Positions 21,107 to 32,936 of a stretch of DNA of 64,000 nucleotides are shown one piece after another (position 1 is the first letter of the stretch; each line of letters begins with the position of its first letter). The notes under the pieces were generated by a model, which was not told the DNA's origin, searched no databases, and saw nothing but the letters and a program-made list of their open reading frames with translations. The DNA comes from Glutinoglossum americanum (Eukaryota; Ascomycota; Geoglossomycetes; Geoglossales; Geoglossaceae). Where the stretch lies: positions 60,138 through 124,137 of the forward strand of contig JAGHQL010000066.1 in NCBI GenBank assembly GCA_020080175.1, in the 5' to 3' direction. A program made the translations under genes and the position numbers.

Positions 21107-24100
21107 CTAGCTTGGCTCGTAAAGTCCCTGTTGCATAGCCCCCTTCTCAGCTAGCTCTTCAATGTTGATTGCTTCACCTCTCTTCACAGCGTCCTCGAGG
21201 TCCGTCTTGCGCATCTTACAATCAGCCGTGTATTTGCATTGGTTCCTCCCATGGAAGAAAGAATCCTGGATACATGAGGTCCCCCACAGTTCGATCAACA
21301 GCACAAGAACGATTAAGCCGGTCGTAGTTGAAATCAAATTCAGAGAGTTCAGATGCTCGGCCAACGGCAGACATAGCAAGATTATTGCTACGGCAAAGCG
21401 CATGGCTAGCCGGTGCTTCTTTTTCCAGCGCTGGCCGACAACCTCCTTGTGAGAATGTGAAGCGGAAATAAGCCCTAGATGGTATTGTTAATATGTTTTA
21501 GCAGCCCGTCCGATATGCATACTGACCCATGCAAACCAATGCAGTTGCCAGCCCTGCACAGTAAAACCATCTCAGGCCGGAGCCAATTTCGCCCTCTGAT
21601 TTGTTGGCAAAAGTGTCGGTCAGACTCGATTCGTTGGCGTCTGCACAGTCGTGTGCTATTACCAGCCGGGATAGCGCTCCGCCATAGAGAACAAAACTCA
21701 TAACAAATGGGAGGTGTGCCGACAGCCAGAGTAATGCTTCAAGATACAGTTAACATTGGCTGATCTACTCAGAAATGTATGGGCACGCACAGGTACTGAT
21801 GTGTCTCCGGATGGCGTGCACAAAGAGGTTAGACCCGTCGATTTCGAAATAGATCCAATTGAAACAGAACGCTTGAACCAAACCAAGCACGGCCTTGCCC
21901 AGGAAGCTGCTTTACAGTTAGTTAGGTCTTTTGAAGAGTTAGGCTACCAGGGACTTACGCGTTTACTCCGAAATCCGCTCTATTCTGATATAGCAACGAA
22001 ACAACTGAGTAACCGAATACTAGAGTGACAAAGGCGTTTGTTCTCTCGGCTTCCTGCACGTCAGCTGGTCCTTAGAGTTGTTGTTTGAGTCGTGCATACT
22101 CTTATGTTCAATATTAACAGCTGCTGGTAGGTTAGCAATGACAGCTCTCAAACCCAGCAACAAGGACTATGAGAAACTCAGCAACAAGGACTATGAGAAA
22201 CTCGGACTATAGCTGGTGGTGAAAATGTTGCGGGTTTTCAACTATGCTAGTAGAATAAATGAATGAGAAAAATAATTTTAAGGGTCGGTCTCTGGGCAGT
22301 TCATCTCAGCTGCCAGCTCCAGGGTGTCATGTGGGCGGATGGCGATATAAGGATCCCTGGCCTTAACGAAACAATATTGCCTCAAGAAAGGATAATTTAT
22401 TCCGGGATTTTTTTAATCCAGAAACAAGAGCGAATGTGTGCTCGGGAAGGCTCTTAAGCCACCACTTAATGGACATGCCTCGATTACTGCCTTAGCACAC
22501 CCGTCTCAAGAATATGGCCCGGTAGGCCAGCAGGATTCTTGTATCATGGCCCGCTCTTAAGACACAAAGAGGACAGATTGTGATGTTGTGGACATGACAC
22601 TCAGGATCTGGCAGCCAAGACGGGCTTCCTAGAGACTTGCTGGAATCCCGGAGCCCGCGCGAAATAATTAAAGCAAGAAAACCTCTTTGGGTAATAAATG
22701 GGAGGTTCGAATCGTTTGACCGACCTGGATAAAATTCAAACACTTTCTCTACCCTCGCGGCGAACTTTTCGGAGATAAGATGGGAGTATCTGATCAGGAA
22801 CATTCCCACGACAGAGCCAAATAAATCTGATTGGTGAATGAGCCTTCATTCTCCTTTTAATTTAAGCACAGCTGATATTGCTAAGGGGAGATGATGCATA
22901 CCAACTACTATGGCAATCCATACTAAGGCTAGTCTGTTGGGTTCCTCTACGTGGATGCTCGCAATCCAAAGCGCGCTAGGTATAACGATACACAGTGCGT
23001 TATGGATCATCATAGCACGCACCATTGGCAAGAGGTACCCCATCCATAGGTAATACACGGCTCCAAACAAACGAGACGCGAGCTAGCGTGATTAGCAGAT
23101 TGAAATTCATATCCTGCGGTATCGGTCCCTCACATAGAATGATATGAGCTGAGCGTATGTATGGTCGAAGGATTCTACAATGTTAGTGGTATAGGCTAAT
23201 AAGCAGGCCATGTTAAAGAGAACCGACACACGCTGAACTACATCGTCTTGAGGCATTTTAGTATATGCTTGCCAACCTGTTGTGGAATGCTGCGTACCGG
23301 TATCAAACCAACTCGTCATTAGGGAAATATCGGTCCAGAGCTTCCACCCCGGGATGAAAGTCACGCAGAATCTTAGCAATCCCAGACCAGTCGGATCTTC
23401 AGATGCCTTGTCCCCATTAATGGCAATTATACCAACGTACAGAAGATCTAGGAAAAGTTCAAAAGAAGCTACTTCCTCAGGCGTGGATGCCCGCCATAGG
23501 AGTCCTTTGTGGAAGTATTGTCTCACTACGGGTTTTTGCCACAACTTGACAGTGACCATTTTGCGACGCTCGGCCTCCCAATCGCGCTTTTCATGAGATG
23601 TAGAGTGATCACCGTTGAGAGATGCGTCTGAAGACTGATTGGGGGAATCATGAGTCCCTACGTTTTGTGGATGGAGTGGTGTTAGAAATTGCCATCTGTA
23701 GAAACCACCCAAGAGAGTAATTCAGCGTGGCGGAATAGCCTCATAGAAGTTGAACAGAAAAAGAGGGAAAGGGAGGGAAAGAGGGCCAATTTGTTCTGGG
23801 ATTCTTGATTATCGTGGATTTTGTATCGTGTACGAAGAAGTTCCAGTCAGTATAGCCTCGCCGGTTCTAGACATAAGCCTTCAGGAGTTTGGGATATGAG
23901 GGGTAAGCACGGTGAACATGCCTTGCATGGCTACAGGTGTTCAATGGGATCCCCGTGAGTAGTGGAGGTGTGGAAAAAAAGATGAAATTATGTAAAAATT
24001 ATGGTGAGACTGCATTTCTGGTGGTAAGCTAGAGATACTTACTGAGATAGGCGCTGTAACCGTATTTGGAAAAATTGGCATCAAGCTGGACTCCATGTTC

Positions 24101-24485
24101 GGTCAACATATGCAACTCAGTCGATAGCGCGTCTAGTTCCAACCGGACGTTCTCGAATTCATCGAAGATCTCTGGTTGCTTTTCTCGTAGTGTATGCCGT
24201 CTCTGCTCGTGGTGAGAATGAGCTTCTCGCAGCGCTTCCACCTAGACATGCATTCAGTCGGTTCAATTTGTAGACGTGCACGAAGGTGGGTAGGCGGCAT
24301 ACATGTTCGGGTGACCCATGAATATAGAGGTCGAACTCTTGATCTGGATATTGCCGCGACAGCTCACGCTTTAACCCATCAACTTCTTCCGGCGACGCTG
24401 CAATGTGGACTCTACGTCCATCTGGCAGGAAGAATTGACGCAAGCGGCTGCGGCGCCCGTGTGTTGACATATGTGCCTGATCCAT
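21107..24485 (-). CDS. LtrA-family (low temperature requirement A-like) membrane protein
   Basis: Ten exons give 663 residues in a single frame: 24485-24303, 24241-24043, 23657-23134, 23082-22902, 22826-22725, 22120-22100, 22049-21959, 21909-21797, 21736-21527 and 21474-21107. The first ~130 residues are soluble and coiled-coil-like (EALREAHSHHEQRRHTLREK). The LtrA core begins at KPVVRQYFHKGLLWRASTPE and continues with FELFLDLLYVGIIAINGD, where the acidic residues of the first helix are typical. About nine or ten hydrophobic segments follow. Late blocks are NWIYFEID, HAIRRH and LRWFYCAGL. Bacterial LtrA was named for growth at low temperature in Listeria; the fungal role is unknown. Two introns are unusually long (385 nt at 24042-23658 and 604 nt at 22724-22121), the others 49-75 nt. 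Exon 6 is only 21 nt, but phase and the restored IEHKTERTNAF block support it. Confidence 0.85.
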
Positions 24486-24986
24486 CCTAGAATTGTGACT
24501 TAATCAACTTGGGGGTATGGGGCATTTTAACAAGATAGAAGGAGAGCTAACGCCCGCTAAGCGTGGCGAGGGAAGGCTATGCAATGCATGTAACGCGGGC
24601 AATAACCAGGAACAGCAGCTCGGCAACGCCAACCCTACAATCAGTCGATTATATATATATATATATATATATGTACGTGAAACATGACCCAACCGCAATG
24701 CCGCCTGTGTTGGCTATTAAGTAATTTGTATTATGTATATATATATTACTTTAACCTTACGCCAACCCAATTTACCATAGGGGAGATTTCAGATGAGGGA
24801 GTATGTATGTATTTACATTGAAAATGGGCCCATTTGATACATCGATGGGCTCCCCAGACTGCCCACCCGTTGCAACTAACCAACTGGCTTCGACACAAGC
24901 ATCAGTGGCTCTCAAGCAGAAGAAAGTCCATTACCCTATGGAAGAGGATCGACCTCAGGCCACTCGCATACATGCGCACGGATTTG
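24486..24986. other. Intergenic region with AT tracts
   Basis: It lies between the LtrA-family promoter and the PFKFB 3' end. It contains a (TA)n microsatellite and a second short TATATATA run near 24737. No gene was seen. Confidence 0.5.
24650..24672. repeat. (TA)n microsatellite
   Basis: About 11 TA units without interruption. Confidence 0.9.
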
Positions 24987-27330
24987 CTATTCCTGGTTCG
25001 AAGCGGCCCGTTGTAGCTTGTAGTCCAGGTCGGGATAAAACCACTCAGTGTCAGCATGGTATCTATAGGCTTTAAATTCCACACCGTACGGTTTCTGGGA
25101 GTGTCAAGTTAGGGGTCGGTGAGCACAACGTTATGCGAGGGGCGGGGGACATCATACCGGCTCGAGGCAGTAGAGTGTGCCGAGCGGCACGTCTAAATCT
25201 GCCACGTCCTCCCGTTTTAGCCCCATGAAGTAGGCAAGCAGGACTCGCGCCACAGAGCGATGTACAATGAGCAGAACGTGGTCTGTCGTTCTCTCAACCT
25301 CAACGATCACAGCTCGGAGCCGATTGATAACATCGAGGTATCCTTCGCCTCCAGCTCCTGGGTATCGATAGTGTAGTTTATCCGTCCGCCGCAGCTCATA
25401 TTCATCCGCATACATCTTCCTAATCTCGTCATAGGTCATGCCTTCCATAACACCAGCATTGAGCTCATCTAGCATTCGCATCTGCTTGACGTCATATTCA
25501 TCCTCATCAAAGTATTGCCCAGTTGTTACACTGCGCTTCAGCATGGATGTCCAGACACAAAAATTCTTTTCCACAGGCTCCGAGGATCCTCCGTTGAGCG
25601 TTGTAGTGTACTCTGGATTTGGGGGAGTAGTGTCTCCTGGTAATGGAGGAAAATGTGTTGTCGCCTGTTTTTGGACTTGACGTAACGAGAAGGCCTTCTT
25701 CTGGCAACCTATGAATTTGGCCAATGTCTGTGCATATCTCATTCCATTCTCGCTCAAATTAGAATCCCCACCGATCTTGCCGTTAACGTTATCAAGAGAC
25801 TCGCCATGTCTTGTGATCCATATTTGTCGTGCTGCAAGGTTAAAATTGAGTAGGTAGTATACTGTCTGGGCAGCGAGGAATCCTCGGATCTGGTGGGAAA
25901 CGACCTTTCTGCCAACGTCGATCATCTGAGTGAGGTTAGCCTACCCTGGGATGCCCGACCTGTTTCATTCGCAGGAACCCACCTGAACATATTGTAGGTT
26001 GTGGCGCTCTTCGTATTCTCCAATGGGCACATAGTTTTTCTCGTATATGGCTACACGTTCCCTGAAGTCTGCTAGGGCGGTTACTGGGTCCTTGTCCTTG
26101 TAGTCCGGCCCGCTGAGCTTCAAACGCATATTAGATTCAAGGAGCTGCGACTCAGTTAGCTTGAGAAAAAAAGCTCTGAAATCTGCACTTACATTCTTGT
26201 CAAGACACTGGCTCTCAAGGAACAGAACACCAAGCTCCGCTCCGGCTCTCTCCCTCACTCTATCTATGATGTGCTTCCTACGTTCGAGCGTGCTGTTGGT
26301 GGCATCGAGTATTCCGACTGAGCCTCCTTGATAGAGTACATAGTCGAGGAGTTCATCCAGTGTAGACATCGCAACCTGTTCACGAAGCTGGGCAGCTCTC
26401 ACGTTTTCTGGGTCGAAGAAATGCGCATCTTGTGCCATGGCGGGTGTAGCATCTTCACTGTGGGTAGTAGAATTCTCATCAAGGTCGATCGCTGGTGGCC
26501 CCAAAGTATTCTGGTTTTCGCCATGGCCCTCTGTCAAACTTGTGTCCACAACACTCACGGACGGTATGACGGCAGCACTGATGGTGCCTGAATGAGTATG
26601 GCCAGCTCCTAGACCTGTTCCACTCTGAACCAGTTCAAAGTCGGATGCCGGATTTATCTTTGCGGCAATTCGCCTCCGTTCCCCTACATTAAATATTCTA
26701 GTGTCGTGCTGTAGCCAATTTAGGTATCTGGCTATCTTCTTTGTCACATAGCTTTTGCCCCTTGCCGGCAGTCCGACCATGACAATGACCAATTTTGCGC
26801 CAACATCACGCTGTGCGATTCGCCCGTCCGGTGAGGCTCGGGACTTGGTAAGGCCGGGAATATCAAGAGTCGTAGGCCGGCTAGGGGAGGATCATCTCAG
26901 TGTTAGTTTCGGTGAAAAGACACTTCAACTGAGCGACGAGCGACCATGCTCTGCGGACATTGGCTCAGTGGCGGAACGAACGGAGGGGATTAACTCACAT
27001 CCTTGGGCTATTTGGTGCTGTCGTTGCTGGTGTGTCACTTGGTGCAGCACCCAGGGAACTCTTCGATTGCCCAATGACGGTGGTACCCGTCGGCCTTGGT
27101 GATTCGATCTCGACGCCTTCAATTGAATTTCCGGGGGCAGTCTTGCGAGATGACAGAGGGATATCCTTCATCGGTAATTTATCTGTCGCCTGGCCTATGG
27201 ATGTGGCTGCTAGGCTGCTCATGATGGCTGACCTTGCGATCGATGAATGTTGGCCCTGTCTTCTATTTGGGCTAGAAGGAGTGGGATGATAATAGCCCGA
27301 AATTGTGTCTATCTCAGAGAGGTGAGGCAT
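24987..27330 (-). CDS. 6-phosphofructo-2-kinase / fructose-2,6-bisphosphatase
   Basis: Exons 27330-26999, 26880-25983, 25925-25158 and 25094-24987 (introns of 118, 57 and 63 nt) give 701 residues. After a ~130-residue Ser/Pro N-terminal tail, the kinase half has the Walker A motif GLPARGKS and the NVGERRR block. The phosphatase half has the phosphohistidine motif TRHGESLDN, the acid LDELNAGVMEGMTYDE and the second His in IVHRSVARVLLAYF. The enzyme makes and removes fructose-2,6-bisphosphate, the allosteric signal that switches glycolysis against gluconeogenesis. Because both His and the Glu are kept, a working bisphosphatase is expected, unlike yeast Pfk26. A Ser/Thr/Gly-rich stretch of about 70 residues interrupts the kinase domain after NVGERRR. 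Exon 4 restores the C-terminal KPYGVEFKAYRY block. Confidence 0.92.
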
Positions 27331-28417
27331 CTGGAGGACGTTCGTGTTCTGCGAGTTAGCCCCGGCTGTGTTAAGAGGTTGTTTGGAAAGGACCGGGCCC
27401 GTCGAACGGTCGCGTCGAAGCCCCTAAATAGGTTATGTTAGGCTCACAGGAGCTGGTTTATTTTTTTCGTCGTTGAAGACCCGCTGCAGAAGCTGTGACG
27501 AGCTCCAGACACTCGGCGGTGCTTCGAGCACTTTGGTCAGCTCTGAGAGGAGCAAGTTAGGTCACACTCCAACAACTTTGGGCAGCAATTGCAATGAGCA
27601 AGAGCAAGCTTGGGTTCGCTAAGCGAGTTGCGGAAGCTTCTAAGCCCCTTCTAGAATGCGTTACCCGTGACGTAGGGCTGGACGGAGAGCGAATCAACGT
27701 TTCAGCCCGATAAAGCGACAGTCCTGAGATAGATGTGCTATGAATCTGTTTCTTTTCGTTGCTGGGCCGTTTGGGCGATTGCGGCCAAAAGTGCTTGCTT
27801 GAAGCAACGGCCTGTCTCGAAACGTGGCGGGATAATGGGAAAATATGTATGTACGTAGCGGATAGGATCTAATCTGTTGGCGGCTCAGCTGGAAAGACCG
27901 CCAATCACTTGGATCGTATTTGGGGCGTGCTCTTGAGCTCGAGGCAGGCCGACCATTGACGGCGCGTACAGCAGAATTGACGGCTTATCGCGCCCTTGTA
28001 AAGTATAGAATAATCCCGCCGGTCCATGCTTAGGGCGCCCCGATCCAGGAAACCAGAGATTTGCCAAAAACACCCTAGGCTAGGCAAACCCAATGAGATA
28101 AAGCCATCTCTTAGGAACGACTATAATGTATAAAGTTGGTATAGGATTGAACCTGAGCATGTCTCGACCAAACGATTTTACGGGAATCCCTTGAGCTGAC
28201 TAACCGCTATCTGGCTGAATTGCTTCTTTCGCGCTTAGCGCGTCAAGGATCTAATAGCCCCTTGCGCTTAACCAAATCATCTGGCTTCGTGTCAACAACG
28301 TTGATCGTCAATAAAATTTCGAAGAGTTGAATTTTTCGACGGCTGCGCTAGAGAGATTCGGATTTGTCCTCGTGCTGAAACGCCGGTGGATCTCAGACTT
28401 TGAGAGAGACCGTCGCC
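27331..28417. other. Divergent promoter region, PFKFB / ERD2
   Basis: This 1.1-kb region separates two divergent genes. Open frames here are under 65 codons. No RNA gene or repeat was recognised. Confidence 0.5.
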
Positions 28418-29366
28418 ATGAATATCTTCAGGATACTGGGTGAGGAAGCTCTGGATGTGATTTTTCATCTTCATCTAAGACTGAACGAACTTGTGACAGG
28501 GGATTTATCCCACCTCGTTTCGATATTCATACTTATACAGAAGATGAAATCTTCAAATGTAGGAATACTTAGCCTGTCCATCTTCTAGTGGCCTGTTAGG
28601 AATTTGCTAACCCTAATGCGCAGAGCTGCTCAGGCATATCATTCAAGTCGCAAGTCCTTTACCTCATCGTATATATTACACGTTACCTTGGTGAGTGATT
28701 GGCAAGTGGTGTGATAGGTGTTGCGATAGGCCTTATAGACTCAGGCAGCTAAATTTTCGACATAGACATCTTCTGGACCTTTTCCGACTCTCTTTACAAT
28801 TCCATCTACAAGATCGTCTTCGTTGCGTCATCCGCCTACATAGTCTACCTTATGCTTAATGACTACAAACCTACACACGACCCAAACATCGATACTTTCA
28901 AGGTTCGGTACTTGCTAGGGGGTAGTGCGGTGTTGGCAATTCTGATGCCGTACAGGTATACCTTCGCAGAGGTACACTTTACCATGCAGCCAAATAGGTG
29001 CGTTGCGCTGACGGCCGGAATAGATCTTATGGACATTCTCGATCTGGCTGGAGTCCGTCGCAATTCTACCGCAGCTCTTCATGCTTCAAAGAACGGGGGA
29101 GGCAGAAACAATTACAACGCACTATATCTTTGCCCTTGGGCTATACCGGGCATTGTATATCCCGAACTGGCTGTATAGATATTTTGCTGAAGGACATTGG
29201 GATTCGATAGCTGTCTTTGCCGGGATCATACAGACGATATTATACTCTGATTTCTTTTGGATTTACTACACCAAGTAATGGCTTCTATTGTCCTGAACGG
29301 GGAAGTTTGCTAACGAGCCGGTGTTGCAGAGTCCTAAAAGGTAAAAAGTTTTCGCTCCCTGTATGA
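28418..29366 (+). CDS. ERD2: ER lumen protein retention (K/HDEL) receptor
   Basis: Six exons (28418-28439, 28500-28558, 28624-28690, 28766-28971, 29024-29274 and 29330-29366) with introns of 52-75 nt give 213 residues, the usual length. The protein starts [20 protein letters not shown]. It contains [57 protein letters not shown] and the ending [14 protein letters not shown]. Seven hydrophobic segments are visible. ERD2 cycles between Golgi and ER and returns escaped HDEL-tagged chaperones to the ER; the C-terminal KGKKF lysines recruit COPI for retrieval. The first exon codes only seven full residues, so automatic annotation may miss it. The splice sites are all standard GT-AG. Confidence 0.95.
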
Positions 29367-30677
29367 ACGACGTGTGCGTATCAAAATGCACGGTGGGACG
29401 ACTTTTGTCCAAAAATTAAGGAGAGCCATTCTCTTGGCAGGCGATGCTATTGCGAGAGGGCAGAGAAAGTTTGTACATTAACCGTTGCATGTTGTTGCGG
29501 GGTTCCATGCATTGAGGAGGAGGTTTTGCTGTACAGCCACAGGATGGCATAGACGGTGACATCCTTCAACTAAGCGAAAGTTTGTGTCGATTTCCTCAAC
29601 CCTGCAGCTGTGCAACGGATCGAATTTGCCCGATGAACGAGCTGAGTGCGAATGGCCAAGGTCCCTCTCTTGTCCATGTGCATACGTACAGATACTACGT
29701 GGCTTTCGAATTGGTGAGCGACGAGAGCAGTAGCAGCAAGCACTGTGAGACATCTGATCCAACAGGGACTTCCAACAAAGCCTAATCCGGTATAGGTGAA
29801 GTGCCATTGATGCGACTGTTGCTTGGTTTGATATAGTGTAATTCTGTACTTCCAAATGGCCGCATACGAGAGACGACCCTTCGTCGACAACTGTCCGAGG
29901 GGGGGGATGCGACCCTCACGAAAGACACGTAGAATTAGGAGCACCGCGTCGGGCGCAATTGTTGCGGGGGAACTCAACCCTTTAAAGACCCGTGCAATCG
30001 GAACTAGGGTGCACATGCAGCATAACCATGAACCCGCGGCGCCCGCGCGTCCCTCTGTAGAGCCTACAGAGTACATATGTGTACATGCGTAGTCCGCGTT
30101 CATCTCGCTCGTCGGCGGCTCTTTAACGGCTCTTTACCCATTCAAATGCACATGGTGGATGTTTGGCCAGGTTCCTCTGAGATCCGTGCACGAGCTAGCG
30201 GCATCGCTTGCACAACCATCCCGGGTCCCACCCAACCAACCTGCCTGCTCCACTTAAGATGTTGAGGAGCTTGGGGGATGGACAAATTGGCCCATCTACA
30301 TTGCCTCTCTCACCCTCTCGCCTTTCACCTCTCACCTACTCGTCTTATTCTACTCCAGCTTGCTTCGACCCTGTGCATATGTATCATACATGACCTATTT
30401 CTCTTCCAATTATCACCTTCGCTCTTCCGAATCCTTCAGTCAACGCGTCCCGGCGAAGCGTCATCTCTCCACTTTGACTTTTGGGCGCAGGGATCCTGAG
30501 TGTCACAGGCCAATTCACTCCCTAATCACAGGTGTGAAGAAGTGACGTTCAAATTGGGCGAACCTGGCTCATGCAATTCAACAACTTTCTTTGTACACTC
30601 ATCTTGACTTTCAGGTCTCCGACGCTCGCTACTTCCCTCAACTATTCTTCGCCATCAACAACACTTCGTTCAATTAA
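29367..30677. other. Intergenic region with C/T-rich leader
   Basis: It holds the ERD2 3' flank and the promoter of the next plus-strand gene. From about 30290 to 30677 it is strongly C/T-rich, as in fungal 5' leaders. Minus-strand frames at 29478-30103 show no family signal. Confidence 0.5.
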
Positions 30678-32936
30678 ATGAAGCGGCAAGCTCTTGACTC
30701 CGACCCTCTCCGTGGTCTTCGGCATGACTTCAAAGGTGCCCGGATAGACGACAACCACGAGATCTCCATGTCTATGAGCATGTCCTCAACGCAGCCGCTG
30801 AATCTTATGCCGACCACCCTTTCTCCCTCCGTACGTGACGTCAGTGGTGCTCAGGAACACCTAAACTTGGGTGTCCAACATCACCAGCAACTCTATCATC
30901 AAGCATATTCGCAGGCACCGATACAACCATCACTCCTTACCAACGGTCATGACGGGTTATCGAATAACCGAGCTGTTACGAACGGTCTGGCGAGTCAAAT
31001 GGCAAGGGAACAGCAGCAGCAGCAAAATCAATTGGATATGATAGATGACCCTTCCATGGTGCAGGAGTACCTCGACGGTTTCCCATCACCCGCACTATTC
31101 AACAACTTATTGAATGAGTATGTATAGTCCCTTCTGCTACGATTACTCGAGTTCCTGCGGTACTAGGCACCGCATTACTTTAGTACTGATAGCTAATCAG
31201 AGAATTTGTATAGGTATATTCTATCTCTTTCACCCAAAAAACGCGACAAAGCCCTTATCCCACAGAAACGATATGACAATATTCTTTCGGTTCTAAAAGA
31301 TCCCAAATGCACCACCATTGAGTCGGCGCAATTTCGGTAAGGTTAACCATGTGTTTTCCTATCTGCTTATCTACACTACCTAAAATACCCCAATCGATTT
31401 TGGGGAAAGCTGGCTAACAACCCCCACTGCACAGATTTTGGGCGAAGAAGATGTTTCGCCTGGGATCAAACGCTGATAATGTTCGTTTGTCTCTCATTGG
31501 CTACTTATTTAGGAATTTTTTTATCAAGTTTTGACCACCACCTGTTCCCACTCTTCTGTCGGATTTATACTTTTGGACTAGTGAAACGTAATGGAGGTGG
31601 ATCATTCGATTCTAACGTTGCACAGGCGACCATTGTATGTCACGAAGAAAAGCCGGTGGCAGTCCGCGAAAACCTATACCAGGTGCTGACGAGCGCCCAC
31701 GGGGCATGCCAGCACGGCGGCCGAGACAAGACTTCTGCGCAGGTTAGGAGGTACTACTCGTGGTAAGATAGCCACCTTCATACGCCACAGAGCTTGAACC
31801 CTGGAGGTTTTCTGCACGTTGCAACGCTTGCAACAGCCCTGCTCCCTACCTGCACCGGGCCTGCACACTGCAAACTGCAACTGCAAACACCTGTTACAGG
31901 CTACACTCCTTCTCTGCACCATGTATGTCTCTGCATCTAGTCTGCACATCGATTTGTCCTTCGCCCTTGCCTCCACTTGTCACTTGTCACTTGCTAGTTG
32001 TTCGTCTCGCGTATCACATCTTCCCGCATCTCCTCACATGTCACGGATCTGCGCTCGTCTTCCCGCTCGCTCTATCTTCAGCTGCCCTGTCATCCCGTGC
32101 CTGTTGTGTCCCTTGCTCTGCTGCCTGCTCTATTGTTCTTCCTCTCTCTGCCCAGTTAAAGGAGTTAAAGCTTGTCGGGTCTTGCGTCTTTGCGTCTTTG
32201 CGTCTTGCGTCTTGCGTCTCGCGCCTTGTGCGTCTCGCTTCCTACTTCTCGCTTCTCCGGCTGCATATTTGCTTGGGCTTGTCGTTTCTCCGAGACGTCG
32301 TCACCACTCCGCTTTCCGTGCTCTACACCACTCCACTTCTCACCACTCTCTAACTCGCTCTAATAAATCCCCGCTGACATTGCTCCGCGCGCTATATCCA
32401 GGGTACCCAAGGAGCTTATTGCGCGCTTTGTGCGCAATTGCCCAACCTGTGTAATGCGGCGAAATCCCATGGCCTATGAGATGTCACAACCAACCACCTC
32501 CAGGACGGGTCGCCATGCCCGGCCCCAGATTGCCCCGCCTGTCATCTCAAATCCGGTGACTACAACTGCAGCATCGGCTTCGGTCCCCGCATCTGCATCA
32601 GCGCCGTCGGCTACAACCGGTGTCGCATATTCATCTACCCGGAACGCTAATCTTATAGCAACTTCGGGAATATCCCCCATGCAGTCTCATCGCGCGATTG
32701 CAGCACCGAGAGCCGCCACCTCTATGTCTCTATCGAACTCGATTGTCGCGACAACCGCCCCGAATGTTGCTAATATACCTACTGTTCTAGTGCCTACGAC
32801 CACTACTGCAGCGAATACCGCCGTCGCTGCTGCTTTCCCCTTCCCAGTCAATCAAATTCTAGGTGTACCAGGGCTACATAGCGGAGGTTTCCATATTGAC
32901 CCACGAATGTATGCTGCTGTTACTGGAGCAGAGTAG
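30678..32936 (+). CDS. Protein with integrase-type H2C2 zinc-binding domain (possibly domesticated)
   Basis: Exons 30678-31117, 31214-31336, 31435-31480, 31626-31762 and 32402-32936 (introns of 96, 98, 145 and 639 nt) give 426 residues in one frame. The N-terminal ~140 residues are disordered with a poly-Gln run. The middle has SLSPKKRDKALIPQKRYD, a block for DPKCTTIESAQFRFWAKKMF, and then HHCC zinc ligands: His-x4-His in SAHGACQHGGRDKTSA and Cys-x2-Cys in FVRNCPTCVMRR. This is the integrase_H2C2 zinc-binding fold of gypsy-type integrases, but no DDE catalytic core or reverse transcriptase follows; the rest is a Thr/Ala/Ser-rich tail. It looks like a host gene that kept only the DNA/protein-binding part of an integrase. 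The donor of intron 3 (GTTCGT) is weak. The function is unknown; a regulatory role is a guess. Confidence 0.75.
32180..32240. repeat. CTTGCGTCT-type minisatellite in intron
   Basis: TTGCGTC(T/TT) is repeated about six times with small variation inside the 639-nt last intron of the H2C2-domain gene. Confidence 0.8.

Noticed and set aside
22704-22714. B-box-like GGTTCGAATCG in the long LtrA intron
   Set aside because: No A-box or acceptor stem upstream; a chance match.
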